In this document: in pieces, positions 25,778 to 36,200 of the stretch
How positions within the stretch are numbered: the stretch's first letter is position 1
Layout of the letters: every line of letters starts with the position of its first letter
Source of the DNA: Bacteroidota bacterium
GTDB lineage: Bacteria; Bacteroidota; Bacteroidia; Chitinophagales; Chitinophagaceae
Length of the DNA stretch: 64,000 nt
NCBI GenBank assembly: GCA_023386555.1
Contig: JAEWJK010000001.1
Location: 62,001 to 126,000 of the forward strand
Reading direction: 5' to 3'
The notes under the pieces: model-generated
Database searches by the model: none
What the model was told of the DNA's origin: nothing
Seen by the model: the letters and a program-made list of their open reading frames with translations, nothing else
Made by a program: the position numbers and the translations under genes

Positions 25778-26200
25778 TCATTTCTTCACCAATACACCTT
25801 CGTTTATCACCACATCACTTAAAAAGCCGGTACAAATACCTTTGAAAGTTATTGTACGGCCAGGCTTCAAGTCTCCCGATTCCTCTTTGAACGTACAATT
25901 AACACCAAACACGGGATCAGAGGTTTTTAACAGCACCACTGTTTTATTATCCTGATTCTTTTTTGATTCTATCACTTCACCTGTTACCTGAATAGCTTTA
26001 TTCAGGTATTTTTTGTTGGCTTCTGCTTCGTTGTTCATAAACTCATCAAATATCTGCTGAGCTGTTACCTGTACACCTTGTTCTTTTGTAACATCTCTGT
26101 GAGGCTTATTGTTCAAATAATAAACGTAACCTTTCATAATTCCAAAACCTAAGAGTCCAACTACAAATAACCATAGCAAGACTTTCTGCCATTTCTTCAT
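25778..26200 (-). CDS. OB-fold membrane-anchored protein (tRNA_anti-like)
   Basis: This 140-residue protein has one N-terminal membrane helix (VLLWLFVVGLLGFGIMKGYVYY) and a periplasmic OB-fold of the tRNA_anti-like family: VTAQQIFDEFMNNEAEANKKYLNKAIQVTGEV, then VFGVNCTFKEE and GRTITFKGICTGFLSDVVIN. The FKGICTGFL ending is characteristic of this Bacteroidota family. The start is ATG at 26200; the frame extends to 26221. It is the first gene of the cytochrome/YceI/DUF5777 group, 13 bases before the cytochrome. Function unknown. Confidence 0.82.
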   Translation of the reverse strand: MKKWQKVLLWLFVVGLLGFGIMKGYVYYLNNKPHRDVTKEQGVQVTAQQIFDEFMNNEAEANKKYLNKAIQVTGEVIESKKNQDNKTVVLLKTSDPVFGVNCTFKEESGDLKPGRTITFKGICTGFLSDVVINEGVLVKK

Positions 26201-26294
26201 AATACAGGGTTTGCAGTTCAAAATAAGTTTATGAACCGCACTAATTATTTAAAAAATGACTGAAATGGTTTTTTGAACTACTGAAGTGTAAAAT

Positions 26295-26912
26295 TTATCC
26301 TTTTACATATTGCTGAACCGGCAACCTGTTGGCTATACTTCTTGCCAGGGTCATTTCATCAGCATATTCCAGTTCTCCACCAAATGCAATACCTCTTGCA
26401 ATAGTGGTGACTCGGCAAGAGTGAGGTTGAAGTTTCTTTTGTATATAATATATTGTAGTATCGCCCTGGATATTTGGGTTGAGTGCGAAGATCAGTTCTT
26501 CGGTTTCTTCTTTTTGAATGCGATTAACGAGAGATTCAATGTTCAATTGGTCCGGACCTACACCATCTAACGGTGAAATAATTCCGCCCAAAACATGATA
26601 AGTGCCACTGTATTGTTGCGTACTTTCTATTGCAATAACGTCACGAATATTTTCTACTACACAAATGGTACGCTGGTTTCTCATTGAATTAGCACAGATA
26701 GCACAGATATCTCCATCGCTGATGTTGCAGCATCGCTGACAGAATTTTATTTCGGCTCTCATTTTTGCAATGGTTTCGCTGAAATGTTCAACATCGTTCA
26801 CATCCTGCTTTAATAAGTGAAGTACCAATCTTAACGCTGTTTTTTGACCAATACCAGGTAGCTTGGAGAATTCGGCAACGGCATTCTGAAGAAGTGAAGA
26901 AGGGAGCTGCAT
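26295..26912 (-). CDS. recR: Recombination protein RecR
   Basis: RecR acts with RecO and RecF to load RecA at single-strand gaps. The 205 residues contain the helix-hairpin-helix KLPGIGQKTALRLVLHLL, the four-cysteine zinc finger CQRCCNISDGDICAIC, and the Toprim segment ICVVENIRDVIAIE, ending in the Walker-B-like region VTTIARGIAFGGELEYADEMTLARS. Length and domain order are standard. The start is ATG at 26912. It is a housekeeping gene with no clear link to its neighbours. Confidence 0.97.
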   Translation of the reverse strand: MQLPSSLLQNAVAEFSKLPGIGQKTALRLVLHLLKQDVNDVEHFSETIAKMRAEIKFCQRCCNISDGDICAICANSMRNQRTICVVENIRDVIAIESTQQYSGTYHVLGGIISPLDGVGPDQLNIESLVNRIQKEETEELIFALNPNIQGDTTIYYIQKKLQPHSCRVTTIARGIAFGGELEYADEMTLARSIANRLPVQQYVKG

Positions 26913-26980
26913 ATAACAAAGATAAGGTGGAGGTAATGCAGGAAAAAGTGAAGAATGAAGTACAAAAAAACTGAGAAATT

Positions 26981-27580
26981 TTAATGTACATTCTTTTGGT
27001 GCTCAATAATAAACTCAATCACTTCTTCCAACGGATGATCTATTCTTGAAAAAGCATCTGTAATATCATTCCTGTTCACCTGTGCTGCAAAAGAAGGTGT
27101 CTTTAGTTTTTTCTGAATACTTTTTACATCCATTCCTTCATACTTTGTTGGTCGTATCAAAGCAGCAGCATGAATAAAACCTGATAGTTCATCAAAAGCA
27201 TAGATCATTTTATCCATCTTAGTTTCTGGTTCAACACCAAAATATGATGGTCCGTGAGAAGCAATGCAATGAATCACTTCCGGATCAATATTTTTTCTTT
27301 CCAATTCTTCAATGATAATCCTGCAATGATCATCAGGATATTTTTCCCAGTCAGCATCGTGTAATAACCCTGCCTGCTCCCATTTTGCAGCTGTTAGCTC
27401 GTCTGCATTTTCTTTTTCGAGTGCCCAGGCTTTCATCACAGTTGCCACTTGTTTCATGTGTAGTTGCAATCTTTCATTGGGAACCCATACGTTTAATAAT
27501 TGCAGTGCCTCTTCTTTTGTGAGGAGGCTACCAGTATTTTTTATATCTCCAAATACATTTCTGCCAAGATGGTGCGGCAT
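26981..27580 (-). CDS. HD-domain hydrolase
   Basis: This 199-residue cytoplasmic protein has the HD pattern: His in LHMKQVATVMKAWA, the HD pair in GLLHDADWEKYPDDH, and HCIASHGPSYFGVEP with later Asp in AFDELSGFI. This matches bacterial HD proteins whose substrates are mostly unknown (a nucleotide or phosphate ester is typical). The C-terminal half is helical. The start is ATG at 27580. It lies 68 bases upstream of recR on the same strand. Confidence 0.85.
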   Translation of the reverse strand: MPHHLGRNVFGDIKNTGSLLTKEEALQLLNVWVPNERLQLHMKQVATVMKAWALEKENADELTAAKWEQAGLLHDADWEKYPDDHCRIIIEELERKNIDPEVIHCIASHGPSYFGVEPETKMDKMIYAFDELSGFIHAAALIRPTKYEGMDVKSIQKKLKTPSFAAQVNRNDITDAFSRIDHPLEEVIEFIIEHQKNVH

Positions 27581-27616
27581 TGTTTTTTTGCGATAAATAT
27601 AGAAAGTATCTAAAAC

Positions 27617-28000
27617 TTATTTCTTCTTTTTCAGTAAAGCTTTCTTTTCATTTTCCAACACTCTTCTCTTTACAATTTTCTTTATGATGGAAACAGGAAG
27701 TGGGTTTGCAGGTGTAAACTGAATTGTTCCACCCGATACTTTAAATGATGAGAGTTCCTCAGCATAATCTTCAGCTATCTTTTTTCCGCAAAAGAATGAA
27801 CAATGATTTTTAAAAGCAGCAAAATATACCAGCGGCCCAAGGTATTTATATGAAGGCATTTGATAACTGATCAGTTCCTCTGCACCAGGTGCTACCGATT
27901 TAATAACACTACGCAAATTTTCCAGAACCTCACAAACATCCGGCGGAAGTCTGTCAAGATATTCATCAACCGTTTCAGCAGGTTTTATATCTCTTTTCAT
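27617..28000 (-). CDS. DUF1801/YdhG-like protein
   Basis: This small 127-residue protein has the DUF1801 pattern: ETVDEYLDRLPPDVCEVLENLRSVI, then ELISYQMPSYKY and LVYFAAFKNHCSFF, ending in a Lys-rich tail. Relatives include the proposed iron chaperone Fra/YdhG, but the biochemical role is not established. The ATG shares four bases (ATGA) with the stop of the upstream VOC-type gene, so they are coupled. Confidence 0.85.
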   Translation of the reverse strand: MKRDIKPAETVDEYLDRLPPDVCEVLENLRSVIKSVAPGAEELISYQMPSYKYLGPLVYFAAFKNHCSFFCGKKIAEDYAEELSSFKVSGGTIQFTPANPLPVSIIKKIVKRRVLENEKKALLKKKK

Positions 28001-28473
28001 ACTTCGTTGTTATAAGCTTTCTCTAAGGTAGCAATATCAATTTTTATCATCTGCATCATTGCCTGCATTACTCTTGCAGCTTTTTCTTTGTCTGCATCTT
28101 GTATCATTTCTAATAATACATCAGGCGTGATCTGCCATGATACTCCGTATTTGTCTTTTAACCATCCACAAGCCTGTGGCTGACCTTCTTCCAATAACGC
28201 ATTCCAGTATTTATCAACTTCTTCCTGTGTTTTACAGTGCACCATGAAGGAAATGGCTTCTGTAAATTTGGATTGCGAGTTCCCGTTTAAAGCAGTGAAT
28301 GGCTGGCCAAATAATTCAAATTCAATGGTCATTACTTTTCCGCCGAATCCCGGTATGGCATCAGGATATTTTGATATGGAAATAATTTTTGAATCTGGAA
28401 ATAAGTTCGTGTATTTATTCACTGCTTCTTCCGCATTATCATTAAACCAAAGAAAGGGTGTAATCTTTTGCAT
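27997..28473 (-). CDS. VOC superfamily protein, PhnB/3-dmu-9_3-mt type
   Basis: This 158-residue protein has the PhnB-like glyoxalase fold: MQKITPFLWFNDNAEEAVN, the KYTNLFPDSKIISISKYP stretch, FELFGQPFTALNGN and GWLKDKYGVSWQITP. Members of this group are often annotated as 3-demethylubiquinone-9 3-methyltransferase-like, but most have no shown activity. Metal ligands of the true glyoxalases are not all present. I chose the ATG at 28473; another lies at 28482. Confidence 0.88.
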   Translation of the reverse strand: MQKITPFLWFNDNAEEAVNKYTNLFPDSKIISISKYPDAIPGFGGKVMTIEFELFGQPFTALNGNSQSKFTEAISFMVHCKTQEEVDKYWNALLEEGQPQACGWLKDKYGVSWQITPDVLLEMIQDADKEKAARVMQAMMQMIKIDIATLEKAYNNEV

Positions 28474-28563
28474 GATGTTCATTTTTATTAATACAAAGAT
28501 GAACCACTTGAATAAAAGTTTTACTGTGTAATAACGACAAATGAAATGGCTGAATCCGTCAGT

Positions 28564-29694
28564 TTATTGAATGATCATATTATATCGCTTTGCTTGTAGC
28601 CTAATGATACGTTCCATTTCTGTTTCTAACGTAGCAGAAGCATTAGCTGAGGCTCTCTTCTTCTTTTCGGCGGTAATATATTTATTTCTAAGGTCATTTA
28701 ACCTGCCGATCTCTTTTTGGATAGCTGCTCTTTGTGTTGCTTTTTCTTTTACTGCTGTTTTTATCTGTTGTTTGCTTTTATTTCTTAGGTTTTCAGGAAG
28801 TGTATTAGAATTTACTTTACTAAGAATAGTTGAATCACTGGTATAAGCATCTACAAGATCCCAGCTCCTGTTATCATACAATCCTCTTGAAGCTTTTACT
28901 GCAGCACGGGTTAATCCTGCTTTTTTGCTGAGCTGTGCATTCTGAACATCCATTGCTTCCTGTCTTTCCATATTTGCTGATCCTCCTTCTCCATAAGCAA
29001 TATATGTTGCATTGAGTTTGCTGTTATACACATACATTATACTGTCATACGGTGTATTAAATTCTTCTTCCTTCGCATCTTGGTTGATGTTGGTATAACT
29101 TCCATTACCACATTCACCACCGAGATTCCAATTCTCCTTAATGCCTTGCATTCTATCGCCACAATAAATTGTGTTTACTATAATGCCTTTTTGTTTAGCC
29201 AAAGCACATGCATTTGTGAATTTGATGCTGCCTTGTAAAAAATCTTCATTGCCAGCGATAAATATCACTTTGTAATTTCCGGCAGACATATCCCATGATA
29301 AATCATCAATGGATGTTTTTATTACATGGCCGCAATATTCGTCACCACCATCAGTCTTTAAACCAAATAGAGTAGCAGATAGAAGATCAAGGTCTGAAGT
29401 AAATGCACTTAACTGTTTTATGTAACCTTTTTTTTCATCATTGGTGCTTCTGCCATATTCATATAAAGCAATTTCTATTTTAGGTGAAGACCCATTACAT
29501 TGAGCCTTACCTAATACTGTAACCATATTCCATAGCTGGGATTTTGCCTGTTCAATTAATCCGTCCATACTACCACTCACATCCAGTAAAATGGCTACTT
29601 GTATCTTTTTTGCATTTTCTGGTTTTATTTGTTGAGATGAGGCAGAGCTGATTGTAAACATTGTTATCAATAGAAGGGCTGCAAGTGGTTTCAT
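28564..29694 (-). CDS. Secreted von Willebrand factor A domain protein
   Basis: This 376-residue exported protein has a signal peptide (MKPLAALLLITMFTISSASS) and a VWA domain with the MIDAS start LLDVSGSMDG. Thr in the TDGG segment and Asp later complete the metal site. The C-terminal third is a Lys/Arg-rich helical region, probably coiled coil (AVKEKATQRAAIQKEIGRL). The start is ATG at 29694; the frame extends to 29769 with no signal-like sequence. It lies divergent from the PD40-amidohydrolase. The ligand is unknown. Confidence 0.85.
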   Translation of the reverse strand: MKPLAALLLITMFTISSASSQQIKPENAKKIQVAILLDVSGSMDGLIEQAKSQLWNMVTVLGKAQCNGSSPKIEIALYEYGRSTNDEKKGYIKQLSAFTSDLDLLSATLFGLKTDGGDEYCGHVIKTSIDDLSWDMSAGNYKVIFIAGNEDFLQGSIKFTNACALAKQKGIIVNTIYCGDRMQGIKENWNLGGECGNGSYTNINQDAKEEEFNTPYDSIMYVYNSKLNATYIAYGEGGSANMERQEAMDVQNAQLSKKAGLTRAAVKASRGLYDNRSWDLVDAYTSDSTILSKVNSNTLPENLRNKSKQQIKTAVKEKATQRAAIQKEIGRLNDLRNKYITAEKKKRASANASATLETEMERIIRLQAKRYNMIIQ

Positions 29695-29829
29695 ACATCG
29701 AGTTTTACAGGTTATGTATTGGTTTTCAGTTGTAGATTGATGATGATGCAAGGGAATTGATTTTTGCATAACCTTTCCCGGAAAAATTTCTATTTATTCT
29801 CTAAAGCATGAATGATTTATCTTGCCGTT

Positions 29830-32800
29830 ATGAAAAAACTACTCCTGATTGCCCCATTTGCCATGGGTTTATTTGCTGCCAGTACCGCAATATCGCAAGA
29901 CAAGAAAAAATGGGATGTAAGTAACCCTCCCAATTCTAACTACAAAGACGTTTCATTTACTGTTACGGAAGGAACATGGATGAGTCTTGATGTTTCACCA
30001 GATGGACAAACCATTGTATTTGATATGTTAGGTGATATTTACTCAATGCCTATCACCGGTGGAAATGCAAAACCTTTAAGAACAGGTCTTGCATTTGAAG
30101 TACAGCCTCGATTCTCTCCTGATGGAAAGAAGTTGCTATTTACTTCTGATGCAGGTGGTGGAGATAATATCTGGGTGATGAATGCTGATGGAAGCAATGC
30201 CAAACAGATCACTAAAGAAAATTTTCGTTTATTGAATAATGCAGCCTGGACACCGGATGGCCAATATATTGTTGCCAGGAAACATTTTACTTCCGGAAGA
30301 TCTTTAGGTGCTGGCGAAATATGGATGTATCATACCAGTGGTGGTAATGGGCTTCAACTCACTACGAGAAAAAATGACCAGCAGGATGTGAATGAGCCTG
30401 TTGTTTCTCAGGATGGCAGGTATGTTTATTTCAGTGAAGACATGTATCCAGGAGGATTTTTTCAATATAACAAAGACCCTAATAACGAAATTTTCCGCAT
30501 AAGAAGATTTGACAGGGAGAAGGGTATTGTTGAGAATGTAACAGGTGGTCCGGGTGGTGCTGTTCGTCCACAATTAAGTAATGATGGAAAAAATTTAGCC
30601 TTCATTAAAAGAGTAAGAACGAAATCTGTTTTGTACTTAAGAAATTTAGAAACTGGTGAAGAATGGCCAGTGTATGATAATCTATCGAAAGATCAACAGG
30701 AAGCATGGACTGTGTTTGGATCGTTTACAGGCTTTGATTTTACACCGGATGATAAACACATTATTATCTGGAGCAATGGCAAGATCAACAAGATCGATCT
30801 TAGTAAAGTAAATAGTTCTGTTGAGATTCCTTTCTCTATTCAAGTGAATCAAAAGATCGCAGATGCAGTAAGATTTCAGCAGAACATCAATCCTGAAACA
30901 TTCAATGTAAATGTAATTCGACAGGCTGTTACTTCACCTGATGGAAAATATATTGTGTTCAATTCTCTCGGCCATTTATACAAAAAGGAACTGCCAAATG
31001 GCAAACCTGTCAGAGTTACATCAACACCAGCATTCGAGTTTGAACCTTCATTTTCACCTGACGGAAAGAAAATCGTTTATACCACATGGACAGATGAAAA
31101 TGGAGGAGCTATCTATACTTTCGATATGACTCAGCCTAATGGTCGTGCTTCAAAAATAACAGGCGACAAAGGAATTTACCGTCAACCATCTTTTTCACCT
31201 GATGGAAGAACAATAGTCTTTCGCAGGGAAGGTAGCAGTGATGCATTAGGTTTGGCTTATACTGCTCAACCCGGTATTTATACAATATCTGTAACACCAG
31301 GTAGCCAAGCAGTATTTGTAAGAGCTGGAGGTGATATGCCTCGTTTCAATAAAAAAGGTGATCGTATTTTTTATATATCAGGTGGTGGTATGAACAGAAC
31401 ATTTGCCAGTGCTAAACTGGATGGTTCTGATGAACGTACACATCTTAAATCAACCTATGGCAGCCAGTTCACGGTTTCGCCTGATGAGAATTGGGTAGCT
31501 TTTATTGATCTGCATAATGTATATATCGCTGCATTCCCTATAACGGGAAAAACAATTGATCTTGGAAGTACCACTGCAGATTTTCCTGTAAAGAAAGTTT
31601 CAAGAGATGCAGGATTGAATTTGCATTGGAGAAATGATAACAAAACATTGCACTACACTTTAGGTGATCAGTATTACACGATCAATGTAGAAGACAGGTT
31701 TGAATTTGTTGCAGGTAAACCTGATTCAAGTTTTGTAATGCCGGAGAAAGGAATCAGTGTTGGTCTTACTGCAATCGCAGATAAGCCAACAGGTGTGGTT
31801 GCTTTTACCAATGCGAGAATTATTACAATGAATGGTGATGAGGTGATAGAGAATGGAACGATCGTAGTTTCAGGAAATACAATTTTATCGGTAGGTAAAT
31901 CAGCAGAAGTTAAACCTCCAAAAGGTGCTCACATCATTGATGCAACAGGTAAAACGATCATGCCGGGTTTAATTGATGCTCATGCACACGGCAACCATTT
32001 TCGTTCTGGCATTACACCTGAAAAACATTGGGCATATTATGCCAATCTTGCTTATGGTGTAACAACCATGCATGATCCTTCTGCAAACAGTGAAATGGTG
32101 CATGCACAAAGTGAATTAGTGAAGACCGGACAAATGGTTGGGCCAAGAGTATTTAGTACAGGAACGATCATTTATGGTGCCGATGGAGATTTTAAAGCGG
32201 TGATCAATAATATTGATGATGCAAGATCTGCATTAAGAAGAACAAAAGCGTTCGGTGCGTTTTCGGTGAAGAGCTATAATCAACCTCGTCGTGAACAAAG
32301 ACAACAGGTGATCGCTGCAGCAAGAGAATTGGGAATGGAAGTAGTGCCTGAAGGTGGATCATTCTTTCATCATAACCTGAGTATGATATTGGATGGTCAT
32401 ACAACCATTGAACACAATATGCCGATCTCTATGGTGTACGATGATGTAGTGAAATTGTGGAGCAAGAGCAAAACAGCCTACACACCTACTTTGATCGTTA
32501 GTTATGGTGGTGTGAGTGGTGAATATTACTGGTACCAGCACACCAATGTTTGGGAGAATAAAAAGTTGTTGCGTTTTACACCAAGGGCTGAAATTGATAC
32601 AAGATCAAGACACAGAACAATGTTGCCTGAAGAAGAATATGAGAACGGCCATATCTTAATATCAAAACACCTGAAGAAATTACACGATGCAGGTGTGAAA
32701 ATAAACATGGGTGCTCATGGTCAGATTCAGGGAATTGGTGCACATTGGGAAATGTGGATGATCCAGCAAGGTGGAATGAGTAATCATGATGTGCTAAAAA

Positions 32801-33111
32801 CAGCAACGATCAATCCAGCACAATCGTTAGGATTTGATCAATGGATCGGAAGTCTTGCTGCAGGTAAACTGGCCGATCTGATTGTGATGGATAAAAATCC
32901 TTTAGAAAATATTCGTAACACAGAAAGCATTGGTTATACCATGGTGAATGGTAGATTATACGATGCAGAAACAATGAATGAGATCGGCAATTATAACAAA
33001 ACCCGTGGAAAGTTTTATTGGGAAACTTCCAAAAATGCAGGTGCTTTTGAATGGCCGGCAAATGTTCAAACAGAATCACACGGAGAAACCTGTGGTTGTG
33101 GTCATAATTGA
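29830..33111 (+). CDS. TolB/PD40 propeller fused to an amidohydrolase
   Basis: This 1093-residue exported enzyme has a signal peptide (MKKLLLIAPFAMGLFAAST), then about 600 residues of PD40/TolB propeller repeats (LDVSPDGQTIVFDM, PRFSPDGKKLLFTSD, PSFSPDGKKIVYTTW, PSFSPDGRTIVFRRE). The C-terminal amidohydrolase starts GTIVVSGNTILSVG, with the metal motif LIDAHAHGNHF and ends TATINPAQSLGFDQWIGSLAAGKLADLIVMD. Such fusions in Bacteroidota are annotated as peptidase or imidazolonepropionase-like hydrolases; the substrate is unknown. The last residues (ETCGCGHN) are Cys-rich. ATG at 29830 fits the signal peptide. A terminator follows at 33129-33152. Confidence 0.9.
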   Translation: MKKLLLIAPFAMGLFAASTAISQDKKKWDVSNPPNSNYKDVSFTVTEGTWMSLDVSPDGQTIVFDMLGDIYSMPITGGNAKPLRTGLAFEVQPRFSPDGKKLLFTSDAGGGDNIWVMNADGSNAKQITKENFRLLNNAAWTPDGQYIVARKHFTSGRSLGAGEIWMYHTSGGNGLQLTTRKNDQQDVNEPVVSQDGRYVYFSEDMYPGGFFQYNKDPNNEIFRIRRFDREKGIVENVTGGPGGAVRPQLSNDGKNLAFIKRVRTKSVLYLRNLETGEEWPVYDNLSKDQQEAWTVFGSFTGFDFTPDDKHIIIWSNGKINKIDLSKVNSSVEIPFSIQVNQKIADAVRFQQNINPETFNVNVIRQAVTSPDGKYIVFNSLGHLYKKELPNGKPVRVTSTPAFEFEPSFSPDGKKIVYTTWTDENGGAIYTFDMTQPNGRASKITGDKGIYRQPSFSPDGRTIVFRREGSSDALGLAYTAQPGIYTISVTPGSQAVFVRAGGDMPRFNKKGDRIFYISGGGMNRTFASAKLDGSDERTHLKSTYGSQFTVSPDENWVAFIDLHNVYIAAFPITGKTIDLGSTTADFPVKKVSRDAGLNLHWRNDNKTLHYTLGDQYYTINVEDRFEFVAGKPDSSFVMPEKGISVGLTAIADKPTGVVAFTNARIITMNGDEVIENGTIVVSGNTILSVGKSAEVKPPKGAHIIDATGKTIMPGLIDAHAHGNHFRSGITPEKHWAYYANLAYGVTTMHDPSANSEMVHAQSELVKTGQMVGPRVFSTGTIIYGADGDFKAVINNIDDARSALRRTKAFGAFSVKSYNQPRREQRQQVIAAARELGMEVVPEGGSFFHHNLSMILDGHTTIEHNMPISMVYDDVVKLWSKSKTAYTPTLIVSYGGVSGEYYWYQHTNVWENKKLLRFTPRAEIDTRSRHRTMLPEEEYENGHILISKHLKKLHDAGVKINMGAHGQIQGIGAHWEMWMIQQGGMSNHDVLKTATINPAQSLGFDQWIGSLAAGKLADLIVMDKNPLENIRNTESIGYTMVNGRLYDAETMNEIGNYNKTRGKFYWETSKNAGAFEWPANVQTESHGETCGCGHN

Positions 33112-33128
33112 TCTTATTTTTTCAATAG

Positions 33129-33160
33129 AAAGTCCTGTTAATGCAGGACTTTTTTGTTTT
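33129..33160 (+). terminator. Rho-independent terminator
   Basis: AAAGTCCTG (33129-33137) pairs with CAGGACTTT (33144-33152) over a 6-nt loop and is followed by TTTGTTTT. It lies 18 bases after the amidohydrolase stop. Confidence 0.85.
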
Positions 33161-33224
33161 AACATGCCGCAGTGTAGAAAGGAAAATCAAACGATTATAT
33201 TGCAGGTAATTCAATTACCTTCAA

Positions 33225-36200
33225 ATGCTGAGACAATTTTCGCTACTAGCTTTTCTATTTATTGGTGTAAATGCTTTTTCGCAGGCTAAAGAATTCCGGC
33301 AGAAGATTGATAAGAAGGGAGAGTATTATTTTTTAAGATCAATGGATCATGTTGCTCCACACCTTTTTCTCCAGGTGAGTATTACTTCAGAAATGTCTGA
33401 CAGATTGATGGTGTTTAACACTGAAAAGAATCAATCCGTTCAATTGGAAGGATTTTTTGGTGAATTGATGCATTACCGTGTGTTTAAAGATGAAGGTTTG
33501 TTATTAGTGCTCACTAAATATGCGACTGATAAAGATTACAATCATATACCATCCAATTGTTTTGTGTACGATCTTAAAACATTGAAGTTGAAAAAGACGA
33601 TAGCAGGTGATATGAGTTGGATAATGACGGTTGAAAACAACAAGGTGTTTGGGGTAAATCTAGAGAACCTCGTTTCATACTCCATTGAATCCGGTGAAAG
33701 AACAGACAATGTAAAAGTTCCTGTGCCTTCGAAATATTATTTATCTGCCGGAACAGATTATTCTAAAGGAAATGTTGTTTCATTTATTGATAGTAATCGT
33801 GCCAATCGTAAGTTGTATTGGGTGAATACTGCTTCAGGGAATAACAAAACTTATACATTACCCGATTCTTTTGATGTAGTTAGTGCTTCCAGTTCAATAA
33901 GAAATATTCGCTGGGTGTTATTGAAAAAAAACACAGATGATTATAAAAGAGTTCAATCGAAAATCATAGGCCTCGATATTAATTCCGGTGAGATCGTAAT
34001 GAATCATCAACTCAGTGTTTATCCTTCAGGCATTAAGTTGAATGATAAAACAGGTGATGTGTTAGTGGTTGGCAGTTCTTCTTCGGAAGTAATTGAACAA
34101 GAGAATGGCATCTATACCAGCAGAATGATCAACACTGGTGGGAAAGCAGCATTCTGGTCACCTGAGGGAAACAGTATTGTGTTTACCGATTATGATAAAC
34201 TGCATGTGTACGATCTGAATATGGCACAGGAACACATGAAGATCGAAAAAGAATATAGCGGCACATCTTCTTTTATGGAGATGATAAGTTTCTTCGATAA
34301 TGACAAAGTGTTCTTTGCAGACAATAATGATGATAATTTATTGTTGGGTCAACTAAAGCTTGATATTCCAGGCAAGAATGCTTTTGATCTTGCTAAGCTG
34401 ATAGCTGAATCAAAAAAGGAAAAGAATGTGCTGCCTCAGTTGGTGATTCAGGATGGTCATCAGACAAAGCCAACCGATATTGTTTTTTCTTCTTTGAATA
34501 ACAGGATGATCACGGGTGATGAAGCAGGTAACATTATCATCTGGGATGCTGATTCAAAAATGCAATGGAATAAGATTCGTCTTCGTAAAACCAATAGCTG
34601 GGATGAAAATTCGTTGATGGTATTGGATGTACATCCAAAACACGAAATAATTGCAGCTTCCTGGACATCTGGTGTGATTTACTTCGTAGATTTTTATGGC
34701 AATGAATTATACAGGCTGAGAACACACGGACAAAGTAATCTTGTTCATTTTTCAGAAGACGGTAAAAACTTTTTTTATGAATCTACTAATGGTACACTTA
34801 ACGTATTAAGTCTTGATAAATCCAAAGTAGTGGCCAGTTATCCATTCAACACAAGTGGTACGATATATAATTATGCATTTGATAATACATCTTCAAAGAT
34901 CGCTTTGCCTGATAATACAGGTAAAGTTCAGATCATAGATGCACTAAACGGAAAGCTGGTTGATGAAGTGAAAACCGTTCATGAAAAGAGAATACGTTCT
35001 GTTGCTTTTCATCCTTCAGGCAACACAATTGCAACGCTTGATGAGTTGTTCAACATTTGCATCACCAATATAGCGAAGAAAGAAAGTAAGAATGTGATCA
35101 GCAGTAAAACAGAAAGATCTGTTTGGCAGATATTGTTCGATACAAAAGGAAATTTATTGGTGCCAGGCAATGTGGGTAATGATGGAACAGGATCTGTTTA
35201 TAATATTCTTGCAGGTGAATATGATTCATCAATCAATCATTTCAGAAACTGGACTGTTTATAAGAATACAGGTGATATTCAATTCTTCTCCAAACTCGTT
35301 ATTGGCAATGATGAACGAACACTTTGGTCGGCACATACGAATAATGCCATTGAGATTTGGGATGCTACACAGAAAGCACATATCAAAACCATCAGTGGTA
35401 ATGATGAACAATTAGCAGAGGTTTATCCTGGTCATGATTTCAACGGACTCATCACCAGCACAAGGAGCAGTAAGTCTGATATGACTTTGAAGAAATGGAA
35501 CTTCAGCACTGCTGAGATCAAACCTTACGATGCTGTGAAATTCGGTGGAACAAATATTTATTTTAATCCAACTGATTCAAGTTATCATACCACGTTCCTG
35601 GATGATGTGAAGAAAATAAGTTTAAAACAAGATGCTGTTATCAGTTCTGTTAAGTTTGATCTATATGGTAACTGGATCGGTAATACTCCTTATGGTGCTG
35701 TAGTACATGCAGATGATAAACTCTGGATACTTGATCCTTCATCAAAAAAGAAAAAACTTTTATATAGTGTAAAGAAAAATGAACAGCCGGATATTCGATT
35801 TGATCAAAGTCGTAAGAATTTGTTCTTCGAAAGAGAACAACATTTTATTGCTATTGATCTATCTACTGCAAAGGCAACAGTAATGAAAAACATTCCGGGT
35901 ATTAAAGGAAGTGTTCGGTGTTTTGATGTGATGGGTGATACAATTTTGTTTGCAGATAATACAAAGGTTTATGCTTACCAGGTTTCTCAACAAAAGATAT
36001 TAAATGAGCAGAAGCTTTCAAGGCCTGCAGTTTTTGAAGGAAGTTATTACCCTCCAATTGTTAGAACTAGTAAGAATGGAATCGTTTCAGTTTTCTACCA
36101 GGTAGATACCTTGAATATTAATGAAAAACGATCAATGGCCTTAGATATCTTTCAATTGAATGGTAAACCTCAAGCGATTGAATTGGTTAACAGGCAGGAA

